Source: CAVRZY01 sp963725415 (GTDB lineage Bacteria > Acidobacteriota > Terriglobia > Bryobacterales > Bryobacteraceae). From it: DNA of 64,000 bases. Location: positions 6,640 to 70,639 of the forward strand of contig CAVRZY010000035.1 in NCBI GenBank assembly GCA_963725415.1, given 5' to 3'. A program made the translations under genes and the position numbers. The notes beneath the pieces were generated by a model. It was not told the DNA's origin. It made no database searches and saw only the letters and a list, made by a program, of their open reading frames with translations. This document shows positions 18,241-25,313 of the stretch, piece by piece; the stretch's first letter is position 1, and every line of letters begins with the position of its first letter.

Positions 18241-18709
18241 TTTCGTAACTGCGCTTGCTGACCAGACCCACGTGGACGTTGACGACCCTGCCGTCCCGGT
18301 CGATTACAAACGTTGTGGGCAGGGAATCCACGCCGCCATAGGCCTGCGCGACCGAGTCGTTGCCCATCAGGATGCGATAATTGATGCCCAGGCGGGACAT
18401 GAAGGGCTTCACGGCTTCCCAGCCGTCCTCGTCCATGGAGATCCCCAGTACGGCAAAGCCCTGGTCCTTGTAGCGGCGTTCGAATTCCACAAACCAGGGA
18501 ATCTCGATCTTGCAGAAGCCGCACCAGGTGGCCCAGAAGTTTAGCAGGACGACCTTGCCCCGGTAATCGGAAAGCTGTACCATCCGGCCGTCGGAATCTC
18601 GGAGGGCAAAGTTGGGTGCGCTCTTTGGCCTGGACGAGGAACATGCGCCGAGCAGCAGAGACAGGAGCAAAGTCAGGACAAACATGCCGCGCGCGGCGTG
18701 CGATGACAT
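18155..18709 (-). CDS. TlpA/ResA-like thioredoxin lipoprotein
   Basis: 184 residues. A lipoprotein signal (FVLTLLLSLLLGACSSS, with the lipobox Cys) is followed by a thioredoxin fold with 'LLNFWATWCGFCKIEIPWFVEFERRY' (active-site CGFC), 'VLGISMDEDGWEAVKPFM' and a cis-Pro segment 'SLPTTFVIDRDGRVVNVHVGL'. It should be anchored facing the periplasm and reduce disulfides, for example in cytochrome maturation or exported enzymes. Its 3' end overlaps the nDsbD-like gene. Its ATG lies 13 bases after the stop of the zincin-like gene, so the set looks like one operon. Confidence 0.9.
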   Translation of the reverse strand: MSSHAARGMFVLTLLLSLLLGACSSSRPKSAPNFALRDSDGRMVQLSDYRGKVVLLNFWATWCGFCKIEIPWFVEFERRYKDQGFAVLGISMDEDGWEAVKPFMSRLGINYRILMGNDSVAQAYGGVDSLPTTFVIDRDGRVVNVHVGLVSKRSYENDFTQLFQSSFHAGDRGAGLPARAAGAE

Positions 18710-18722
18710 GGGTATCGACCTA

Positions 18723-19307
18723 TTATATCGAGATTGCCGGGCGCGCCAGAAGGCGGCGAAACCAGCTCCGCCTGCGGCGCCGGAAGGCGGGCGCCAAAGT
18801 GAATTCCTGGTGGCGGCGGGAACCGCACAGCAGGAAGGCGGCGGAGTCGCAGAAGCTCTCGCAGGCGTATTCCCGCCAGCGTCTGCTGCGGCGGGGGCGG
18901 TCCGTAGGGAGCAGCGATTGTTTCCTTAATTCGGCCGACCAGCCCAGTTCTCCGCGCGCGCGGCGACGGAGCTCGGTCTCCAGCAGGGCTTCCCAGGAGC
19001 GGCGGGCCGGATTGCCCAGGCGCAACCAGACGAAGTGAAACAGCTCGTGGAAAAAGATGCGGGCAAACTCGTGCGGGGAATCGAGCAACTCCGGTTCGAG
19101 CACGATCTCCCGCTTTCGCAGGAACGCGCCGGCGTGAACCGGTCGGCCGACGGGTTTCCCCGAGAGCAGCTCGCCGCGATGGGCGCTCAAGCGGGACACA
19201 AACCGAATCCGGATGCGGCCGCCCTGGAGCGCCGGAATTCCCTCCAGCGCGGCTTCAATCCGGCGCTGCGCAAGCTGCGGGGAGAAGGCTAATGACTGTG
19301 CTTTCAA
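18723..19307 (-). CDS. Putative zinc metalloprotease (HExxH, zincin-like)
   Basis: 194 residues, no signal peptide. The motif 'EFARIFFHELFHFVWLRLG' supplies an HELFH (HExxH) zinc-binding and catalytic helix. A later 'REYACESFCDSAAFLL' offers a glutamate placed like the third ligand of gluzincins. The rest is Arg-rich and does not match a family I can name. It sits at the head of the likely operon with the TlpA-like and nDsbD-like genes. Function beyond probable peptidase activity is unknown. Confidence 0.6.
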   Translation of the reverse strand: MKAQSLAFSPQLAQRRIEAALEGIPALQGGRIRIRFVSRLSAHRGELLSGKPVGRPVHAGAFLRKREIVLEPELLDSPHEFARIFFHELFHFVWLRLGNPARRSWEALLETELRRRARGELGWSAELRKQSLLPTDRPRRSRRWREYACESFCDSAAFLLCGSRRHQEFTLAPAFRRRRRSWFRRLLARPAISI

Positions 19308-19313
19308 ACCCGG

Positions 19314-20237
19314 CTACTTGGGCGGCGGCGTCAGGCTCAGAGGGACCGTCTTAGGCGTGAAGAAGGTCTCGTTCTCAACCTTTATGTTTATGCCCTTCTG
19401 TAGCGCATTCATCCACTCCATCAGGCGTTGGTTCTTGAGATCCGTGAAGATAGAGTCCTTGACCTTATCGTAGGGTTCCTCGGTGAGTTGCTCGAGGCGG
19501 AAGAGGTAGAACCCGTTGGGTTGCCGCACCGGCGCGCTGACCTCACCCGGTTTCAGGGCGAAGATTACGGACTTGATGGAATCCGGAATCCGGTCGGACT
19601 TGCGGATGGTTCCGAAATCGCCGTCTTTGGCCGCGGAGGTCGGATCTTCGGAATGCTCCTTGACCAGCTTGACGAAGTCGGCGCCGGCGCGAATCTGCTT
19701 GAGGAGACCCTCGACCTTGGCCTTGGCCTCGGCCTCATTGAGGACCTTCTTCGCCTTGGGATCGGAGGGCGGCGGAGTGGCGCTGAAAGGGATGTAAATG
19801 ACTTTGACGTTGGCCTGGGTGTAGCGGTCCTTGTTGGCTTCGTAGAACTTCTGCTGCTCTTCCGGCGTGACCGGGATGGCCTTGTACCTCTCGTTGATCT
19901 CGGCCTGGTAGAGCACCTGCATACGGCCGTAAACGAGGGCCTCTTTATAGGGGGTGCGCTGATCCAGTTTGTCTTTTTCGGCCAGCTCGCAAAGCCGCCG
20001 CAGCATGGCGTACTGCTCGACGAACTTCCTGGGATCCTGGAGGGCCTGTTGCTGCGCCTGCTGGGGAAGGGATCTCAGAACCGCTTGCAGATCGCCCATC
20101 GTGATCTTGTTGCCGTCCACGCTGGCCACCACCGCCTCGGGCGGCAGATCGACGGTCATAGTGACGGTGGGGGGCGCCACGGACTGGGCCCACAAGCCGG
20201 CGGCGGAGGAACAGAGAAGGAAAAGTCCAATTTTCAT
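19314..20237 (-). CDS. Secreted parvulin-type peptidyl-prolyl isomerase (SurA/PrsA-like)
   Basis: 307 residues with a signal peptide (MKIGLFLLCSSAAGLWAQ). A SurA-N-like helical region follows ('VVASVDGNKITMGDLQAVLRSLP…'), then a rotamase domain with 'SEDPTSAAKDGDFGTIRKSDRIPDSIKSVIFALKPGEVSAPVRQPNGFYLFRLEQL'. That is the standard parvulin core. The product probably assists folding of exported or outer-membrane proteins. It is the first minus-strand gene after a ~600-base repeat region and precedes the zincin-like gene by only six bases, suggesting co-transcription. Confidence 0.9.
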   Translation of the reverse strand: MKIGLFLLCSSAAGLWAQSVAPPTVTMTVDLPPEAVVASVDGNKITMGDLQAVLRSLPQQAQQQALQDPRKFVEQYAMLRRLCELAEKDKLDQRTPYKEALVYGRMQVLYQAEINERYKAIPVTPEEQQKFYEANKDRYTQANVKVIYIPFSATPPPSDPKAKKVLNEAEAKAKVEGLLKQIRAGADFVKLVKEHSEDPTSAAKDGDFGTIRKSDRIPDSIKSVIFALKPGEVSAPVRQPNGFYLFRLEQLTEEPYDKVKDSIFTDLKNQRLMEWMNALQKGINIKVENETFFTPKTVPLSLTPPPK

Positions 20238-20281
20238 GAGGGTTGGCCCCTTTTCGGGGCAACTTCAAAGTGTAGCACGCT

Positions 20282-20414
20282 GTAATGCCTCAGTCTCTGG
20301 GGCCGTGGGATAAGCTTCAGCTTGTCTCGGGCTGTATTCGAAAGGCGTCCGGACAGGCTGAAAGCCTATCCTACCCGGCTGCACAGGCTATTGGCCCCGA
20401 GACTGAGGCATTAC
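20282..20414. repeat. GTAATGCCTCAG-family MITE, copy 2, with perfect 8-bp target duplication
   Basis: 133 bp with ends GTAATGCCTCAG/CTGAGGCATTAC, flanked directly by AGCACGCT on both sides (20274-20281 and 20415-20422). The GTAA start and 8-bp duplication are features known for the IS66 family, so an IS66-type transposase may mobilise it; no such transposase is in the window. Confidence 0.9.
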
Positions 20415-20449
20415 AGCACGCTGCCGCCGGCGGCTGCGATCGAGCCAAC

Positions 20450-20675
20450 CGGGTGCACGACATGAAAGTGGCGACGTTGGAGTCAACCGAGTGTCCCTCG
20501 TGGCGCAAGCATTCTTGCTTCGAGCGCCGAGACTCGTCCCGGCGCATGTGTCGAGACGAGTCTCGACACGGCAGCCTGAAGGCCGCGCCACGTCTGTCTG
20601 GCGTATCGGTACACACAGAAGTTTGTGGTTTTCTTCAGCTTCAGTGGGGGTCGCCACTTTCATGTCGTACACCCG
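20450..20675. repeat. 226-bp inverted-repeat element
   Basis: The arms CGGGTGCACGACATGAAAGTGGCGAC (20450-20475) and GTCGCCACTTTCATGTCGTACACCCG (20650-20675) differ by one base in 26. The inside contains a second palindromic zone (CGAGACTCGTC … GAGACGAGTCTCG, ~20529-20566). Non-coding, MITE-like. Words similar to its arms occur near 9198 and 63465. Confidence 0.8.
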
Positions 20676-20852
20676 AGCGAACCGGAGAAGCCTGCGGCAG
20701 GACCTGAGCTGTGGTATATGTTGTCTTATCCGCGCTCAACCGAGCGCGGAACCTTCAGCAGACGGCGGACCAAGACAGGCTGAAGCTTATCCTAGGCGGC
20801 AGGTGTACCCGTGTAGTTCAATGCGGGCAGAGACAGGGCAAAGGAGAATCGA

Positions 20853-21974
20853 ATGAAGGTCCCATTCTACGGTCATGTTCGGCAGCACAACAACATCAAG
20901 GCCGAAATCGACGGCAAGATCGAGGAGGTGTTGGAGAGCGGGGAGTACGTGATGGGTCCCATGCTCAAACGGTTCGAGGGCGAGCTGGCGGCGTATTCCG
21001 GGATGAAACACGCCGTCGGGGTCAACAGCGGCACCGATGCGCTATGGCTGGTTTTCCTGGCGTTGGGGATCGGGGCGGGCGACGAGTGCATCACCACCAC
21101 GAACACCTTCTTCGCCACCGCCGAAGCGATCTGGTTCACCAACGCCGCGGCGGTCTTTGTGGACTCCGATCCCCGGACCAACTGCATCGATCCTTCCAAG
21201 ATCGAGGCGGCGATCACACCGCGAACGAAGGCCATCGTGCCGGTGCATCTTTACGGCCAGTGCGCGGACATGAAGGCTATCCGCAAGATCGCCGACCGGC
21301 ACAATCTGCGCGTGGTGGAGGACAACGCGCAGGCGGTCGGGGCGCATGGGGATGGGTTCAAGATCGGCGAGCTCAGCGACGCGGTGTGCACCAGCTTCAT
21401 CATCCAGAAGAACCTGGGCACTTTCGGGGACGGCGGGGCCGTCATCACGAACAACGACGAGATCAACCGGATCGTGCGCAAACTGCGCAATCACGGCTCG
21501 GAAAAGCGCTCCTGTCACAGCATGGGATACAACAGCCGCCTGGATGACTTGCACGCCGGGATCCTGAGCGCGAAGCTGAAGCACATCGACAAGTGGAACG
21601 ATCTGAGGCGCAGGTGGGCGGCGCGCTACACGGCCGGGCTGGCTGGGGCCGCGAGCATCACCCTCCCCTACGAGGTCCCGGGCTACCGCCACGTCTTCCA
21701 CCTGTACGTGATCGAGACCAAGAAGGCGGAACACCGCGATCCGCTGTTGAGACTGCTGAACGGCAGCGGGATCGACGCCAAGTGCCATTATCCGATCGCC
21801 ATTCACCAGCAGGAAGGCTATCCCTGGGGCAAGCAGGGGCGAATCGCCGGGCCGATTCCCAATTCGGAGCGGAACGCGGCGTGCTGCATCTCGCTGCCGA
21901 TGTACCCGGAATTGACCGACGAGGAAGTTGATTACGTGGTGGCGGAGGTATTGGAGTGGGATAAGGAGCAGTAG
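20853..21974 (+). CDS. DegT/DnrJ/EryC1/StrS-family PLP aminotransferase
   Basis: 373 residues, full length. It has 'GEYVMGPMLKRFEGELAAYSGMKHAVGVNSGTDALWL', 'VVEDNAQAVGAHGDGFKIGELSDAVCTSFIIQKNLGTFGDGGAV' with the PLP lysine in QKNLG, and 'YNSRLDDLHAGIL'. These enzymes aminate keto-sugars or keto-inositols. An AGGAGA-type site precedes the ATG at 20853. The next gene, a Gfo/Idh/MocA oxidoreductase, starts one base after its stop. The pair resembles a dehydrogenase/aminotransferase couple that makes an amino-sugar or aminocyclitol; the exact substrate is not evident. Confidence 0.9.
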   Translation: MKVPFYGHVRQHNNIKAEIDGKIEEVLESGEYVMGPMLKRFEGELAAYSGMKHAVGVNSGTDALWLVFLALGIGAGDECITTTNTFFATAEAIWFTNAAAVFVDSDPRTNCIDPSKIEAAITPRTKAIVPVHLYGQCADMKAIRKIADRHNLRVVEDNAQAVGAHGDGFKIGELSDAVCTSFIIQKNLGTFGDGGAVITNNDEINRIVRKLRNHGSEKRSCHSMGYNSRLDDLHAGILSAKLKHIDKWNDLRRRWAARYTAGLAGAASITLPYEVPGYRHVFHLYVIETKKAEHRDPLLRLLNGSGIDAKCHYPIAIHQQEGYPWGKQGRIAGPIPNSERNAACCISLPMYPELTDEEVDYVVAEVLEWDKEQ

Positions 21975-21975
21975 T

Positions 21976-23044
21976 ATGACTGGAAAGTACCGGGTCCTGG
22001 TGGTCGGCATGGGGAAGCGGGGGATGCACCACGCCGCCACGTTTCACGCCAACGACCGGTTCGTGGTCGCCGGCATTTGCGATATTGACCGGGCGCGCCT
22101 GGAGGCGGCGGCGCCCAAGCTGGGCTACCCCGAGACGAGCGCCGACGCATCCGCGTTGGCACAGGCGGTGCGGCCGGACGTGTTTTGCTTCTGCACCCTG
22201 CCCAACTTGCGTCTGGAGATGATCCAGATCGGGGTGGCGAGCGGGGCCCGGCTGATCGCCTTTGAGAAACCGATCGCCATGTCCAGCGCCGAGGCCATGG
22301 AAATCAAGAAGGCACTGGAGGGCGGCGGCGTCAAGGCGGTGGTCAGCCATCAGCACCGCTACGGCGCGCACTACCGGAAAGTCAAGGAGGTCATCGCCAG
22401 CGGGGCGCTGGGCAGGATTCATACGGTCTACGGGACCGCTACCGGGTGGATGATGCACATGCTCAGCCACCTGATCGACTACATGCGCTGGTACAACAAC
22501 GGCGCGGAGGCGGAGTGGGTGATGGCCCAGGCGAGCGGCCGGGGTAAGCTGGCCGACCGATGCGCACGTTTCCCCGGACTACATCGCCGGGTTCATTCAG
22601 TTCGCCAACGGCGTGCGCGGGATTGTGGAATGCGGCGCCGGGGCGCCGGACGTGCCCGAGGTGGACTACTGGTGGCGCAAGTGCCGGATCGGGGCGCAAG
22701 GGACGGATGGTTTCGCCGAGGTGCTGACGGGGGGCGGGTGGCGCGCGGTGACCAAGACCGGCTCATCTTCCGGTCCGGGAAGCATGAACTACGACCTGGA
22801 CATGCCTCCGTATATCCAGGACATGGCCGAGTGGCTGGACGATGACAGCAAGGTGCATCCCTGCAACTTCCAGAGCGCCTACAAGGGGCATGAGATCATG
22901 ATGGCGCTGTGCCGCTCGGTGGCCGAGGGCGGGCAGGTGGCGCTTCCGCTGACCGAAGGCGCCGATGAACTGGAGCTGCTCAAGACGCGGCTGCCGGAGA
23001 AGAGGGTGCTGTTTTCGACGCCGGCAAATGTGAAGGAGTACTAG
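21976..23044 (+). pseudogene. Gfo/Idh/MocA-family oxidoreductase, one frameshift
   Basis: The first frame (from ATG 21976) gives an NAD(P)-binding start 'YRVLVVGMGKRGMHHAATFHANDRFVVAGICDIDRARL' and the family motif 'LIAFEKPIAMS' (EKP). At about 22557-22560 the frame shifts by one base (…GKLAD | DAHVSPDYIAGFIQFANGVRGIVECGAG…) and continues to the stop at 23044 with a normal C-terminal domain. Removing one C restores a ~355-residue enzyme. It is coupled to the DegT aminotransferase. The frameshift may be a sequence error, because both halves are well conserved. Confidence 0.8.
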
Positions 23045-23438
23045 TGGTGGTTGCGCTCGGAGCGCGGGGGTGAGGTCTCGCTGCGCTTGATCTGGGCGCG
23101 GCGGCGGCCGGTGGCCAGGTTGGCGGAGGCCTTCTGCCTGGCGGCTTCGCTGACCTGGATGCGGTTGATGACCTGTTTGGCGCCGGTGGTCTTGGCCAGC
23201 CGGGTGGCGACGCCTTTGTGCTGGATGACGTAGGTCTGGCCGGTCAGCGTCGCCACGCCTCCCTGCACCTGCACCTGGAAGCCATTGCGGGCGATCTTGG
23301 AGCGCGCGAAGCGGTCGCGGATGGCTTTCTCGATTCCCGATCCCCAGGGGCGGGTGGCTTGGCGCCCTGTTGGGCGAGCAGCACCGCCGGGAGAAGCAGG
23401 AGGGCGAAGATCGGCAAAGATCGAATTCGAAATATCAC
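23041..23438 (-). pseudogene. Secreted BON-domain protein, one frameshift
   Basis: The start is GTG 23438 with AGGGG upstream. The first frame gives a signal peptide (IRSLPIFALLLLPAVLLAQQ). Near 23350-23360, in a C/G-rich run, the frame changes and continues as 'GIEKAIRDRFARSKIARNGFQVQVQGGVATLTGQTYVIQHKGVATRLAKTTGAKQVINRIQV', a clear BON domain (membrane- or lipid-associating OsmY-like module), then a basic tail. One base restores a ~130-residue protein. It converges tail-to-tail with the oxidoreductase (stop codons overlap in CTAG). Confidence 0.7.
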
Positions 23439-23470
23439 AGTTGTCCCCTATGAATAGTGCGGCGGCGCGG

Positions 23471-23476
23471 TATAAT
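23471..23476 (+). promoter_or_regulatory. TATAAT -10 element placed for a leaderless transcript
   Basis: A perfect TATAAT ends six bases before the ATG at 23483, which would put transcription initiation at or next to the start codon. No ribosome-binding site is present. Comparable placements precede the genes at 27290, 28173 and 42057. Confidence 0.5.
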
Positions 23477-23482
23477 TCGCAC

Positions 23483-24676
23483 ATGTCGAGCACTCGAAGA
23501 GAATTTTTTCGCGGCACCGCGGCGCTATCCGCGGCTTCCTACTCCCGCATCCTGGGGGCTAACAAAAGGATCCAGTTGGGAGTGATCGGCTGCGGCGATC
23601 GCGGTCTGCACGACATGGGTCAGTTCCAGATGACCCCGGCCGTCGAGGTGGTGGCGGTCTGCGACATCTACGGGGTGCAGATCGACAAAGCCCAGCAGAA
23701 AGCGCCCAACGCCAGGAACTTCACGGACCATCGGAAGTTGCTGGAGATGAAAGAGGTAGATGCGGTTCTGATCGCCACTCCGGACCACTGGCACGCCGAG
23801 AACGCCATCGACGCGCTGAGGGCGGGCAAGGATGTCTACGTCGAGAAGCCGCTGACACTGAAGATTGAGGAAGGGCCGGAGATCGTCAAGGCGGCCCGGG
23901 TGAACGAGCGGATCTGCCAGGTGGGCATGCAGCAGCGCTCAGGCAAGCACTACCTCCAGGCGAAGAAGGAGTACCTGGACACCGGGCGGCTGGGGAAGAT
24001 CACGCTGGCGCGGACCTGGTGGCACGGCAACACCTATCACTTGCGGCGGGCGCCGGCGTCGTTGCAGTCCAAGCCGTCCAACCTGGATTGGGCCAGGTTT
24101 TTGGGGCCGCTGAAGTGGCGGGACTGGGACCCGCAGCAATACTACAACTGGCGGGCCTACCTGGACTTTGGGGGCGGGCAGGTGACGGATCTGTTCACCC
24201 ACTGGATCGACGTGGTGCACATGTTCATGGGGCAGGAGATTCCCACCTCGGCGGTGGCGGCCGGCGGGGTGTACGCTTACAAGGACGGGCGCACGGCGCC
24301 CGACACCATCAACGTGCTGCTGGAGTATCCGGGGGAATTCACGGCCACCTTCGAGGCCACGCTGGTGCCGGGCATCCGGGGCGCAGCCATCGAGTTCTGC
24401 GGGACCAAGGGCAGAGTGTGGATCGACCGCAGCCGTTACGACTTCTATCCTCTCGGCAGGGATGAGAAGCCGGTGACGGTGAAGGCCGCACCGGGCGACA
24501 TGACGCTCGACCACGTGAACAACTTCCTGGAGTGCGTCCAGAGCCGGAAGCTGCCGAACGGGGACGTGCTGATCGGGCATCGCTCGGCGCAGGCCTCGCA
24601 CCTGGGCAACATCGCCTACCTGGAGAAGCGGCGCATCCACTTCGACCCGGTGCGGGAAGAGATTATGCCGTTTTGA
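23483..24676 (+). CDS. Tat-exported Gfo/Idh/MocA-family oxidoreductase
   Basis: 397 residues from ATG 23483. The N-terminus SSTRREFFRGTAALSAAS is a twin-arginine signal. It is followed by 'RIQLGVIGCGDRGLHDMGQF' (NAD(P)-binding), 'VDAVLIATPDHWHAENAIDALRAGKDVYVEKPL' (EKP motif) and a C-terminal domain with 'DFGGGQVTDLFTHWIDVVHMFMG'. Such periplasmic dehydrogenases are abundant in Solibacter-like bacteria and act on sugars or their derivatives. The longer frame upstream would erase the signal peptide, so it is rejected. The gene is divergent from the BON gene and is followed by a minus-strand MazF-type module. Confidence 0.9.
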   Translation: MSSTRREFFRGTAALSAASYSRILGANKRIQLGVIGCGDRGLHDMGQFQMTPAVEVVAVCDIYGVQIDKAQQKAPNARNFTDHRKLLEMKEVDAVLIATPDHWHAENAIDALRAGKDVYVEKPLTLKIEEGPEIVKAARVNERICQVGMQQRSGKHYLQAKKEYLDTGRLGKITLARTWWHGNTYHLRRAPASLQSKPSNLDWARFLGPLKWRDWDPQQYYNWRAYLDFGGGQVTDLFTHWIDVVHMFMGQEIPTSAVAAGGVYAYKDGRTAPDTINVLLEYPGEFTATFEATLVPGIRGAAIEFCGTKGRVWIDRSRYDFYPLGRDEKPVTVKAAPGDMTLDHVNNFLECVQSRKLPNGDVLIGHRSAQASHLGNIAYLEKRRIHFDPVREEIMPF

Positions 24677-24681
24677 TGTGT

Positions 24682-25011
24682 TCAAACGCAGGCCAGACCG
24701 CGTTGCAGCCGAGTCTGGACCTCGTACCAGTCACGCTCGCTCAAGCGCCCAATAACGGCGACATCCGCTTTGTCGGTTGTGACGAGGTACAGACGGAAAC
24801 ACGAACTCGCCCGCAAGCCGGCCTCACGCCAATCTGACAAGACGTAGTCAGTCTGTGCAATGGGGGTGGGCAGTTGTGTAGTGAGGACACCGACGATCAC
24901 GTCAGGGCGCTCTCGGTGGTAAAGTTCACTGGAGACCACGACCGCTGGGCGCACTTTCGTCACCTGTGCGCCGGCAAGGACGGCGATAACGACATCACCC
25001 GGTCTCAACAA
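24682..25011 (-). CDS. MazF/PemK-family endoribonuclease toxin
   Basis: 109 residues with the PemK-like barrel start 'RPGDVVIAVLAGAQVTKVRPAVVVSSELYHRERPDVIVGVLTTQ'. The GDVV and RPAVVVS motifs are hallmarks of MazF. It also has 'SCFRLYLVTTDKADVAVIGRLSERDWYEV'. Free toxin would cut mRNA. The start is TTG at 25011, overlapping the last codons of the upstream antitoxin-like gene by seven bases, the usual antitoxin-toxin order. Confidence 0.85.
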   Translation of the reverse strand: MLRPGDVVIAVLAGAQVTKVRPAVVVSSELYHRERPDVIVGVLTTQLPTPIAQTDYVLSDWREAGLRASSCFRLYLVTTDKADVAVIGRLSERDWYEVQTRLQRGLACV

Positions 25012-25223
25012 GGTTCGTCAGCTTGGCTTTGGGCCAGACGTTCCGCCGAAGCAGCACTGTAATCCCGGAGGTCCGCTTCAGACCAGGAGTCCGACCAATC
25101 CACAGTGGACTGTGAAGCAAGGGAAGCCAATCGTTGAGCCAGCGCAGTCAAGCGGGCGGCCGCATCGAGCGGCAGGCAGCGCACAGCCACCAGGAGTGCT
25201 TCTTCTTGTTGGGTCAATTGCAT
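25005..25223 (-). CDS. Probable antitoxin of the MazF-type toxin
   Basis: 72 residues from ATG 25223 (QLTQQEEALLVAVRCLPLDAAARLTALAQRLASLASQS…). It ends in an acidic/Trp segment 'VDWSDSWSEADLRDYSAAS' that looks like a toxin-binding tail. It lacks a recognisable DNA-binding fold. A TATAAT lies nine bases before the ATG on this strand, so the longer frame from 25304 is not needed. It is assigned by overlap with the MazF-type gene and by composition. Confidence 0.7.
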   Translation of the reverse strand: MQLTQQEEALLVAVRCLPLDAAARLTALAQRLASLASQSTVDWSDSWSEADLRDYSAASAERLAQSQADEPC

Positions 25224-25313
25224 GCTAACCACATTATAGTCGTCTTCCAGAGGCAGCCGGGGAGAGGACGTTGTGTAAAATCGGCTCCAGGCAAAGCGCG
25301 CCAAGAACTTCCC

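Larger units (their letters stand above)
20238..20852. other. 615-base repeat-packed intergenic region
   Basis: No gene is supported here. From left to right it holds a 133-bp MITE with 8-bp target duplications (20274-20422), a 226-bp inverted-repeat element (20450-20675), a perfect CCGCGCTC/GAGCGCGG hairpin (20731-20750), and a half copy of the MITE interior (GACAGGCTGAAGCTTATCCTA, ~20775-20795). Apparent reading frames across it are translations of these repeats. Confidence 0.75.

Noticed and set aside
20285..20707. Overlapping ~100-140-codon frames on both strands between the isomerase and aminotransferase genes
   Set aside because: They translate the palindromic repeats. The same peptide (KLQLVSG.IRKASGQAESLS) appears wherever the MITE occurs.
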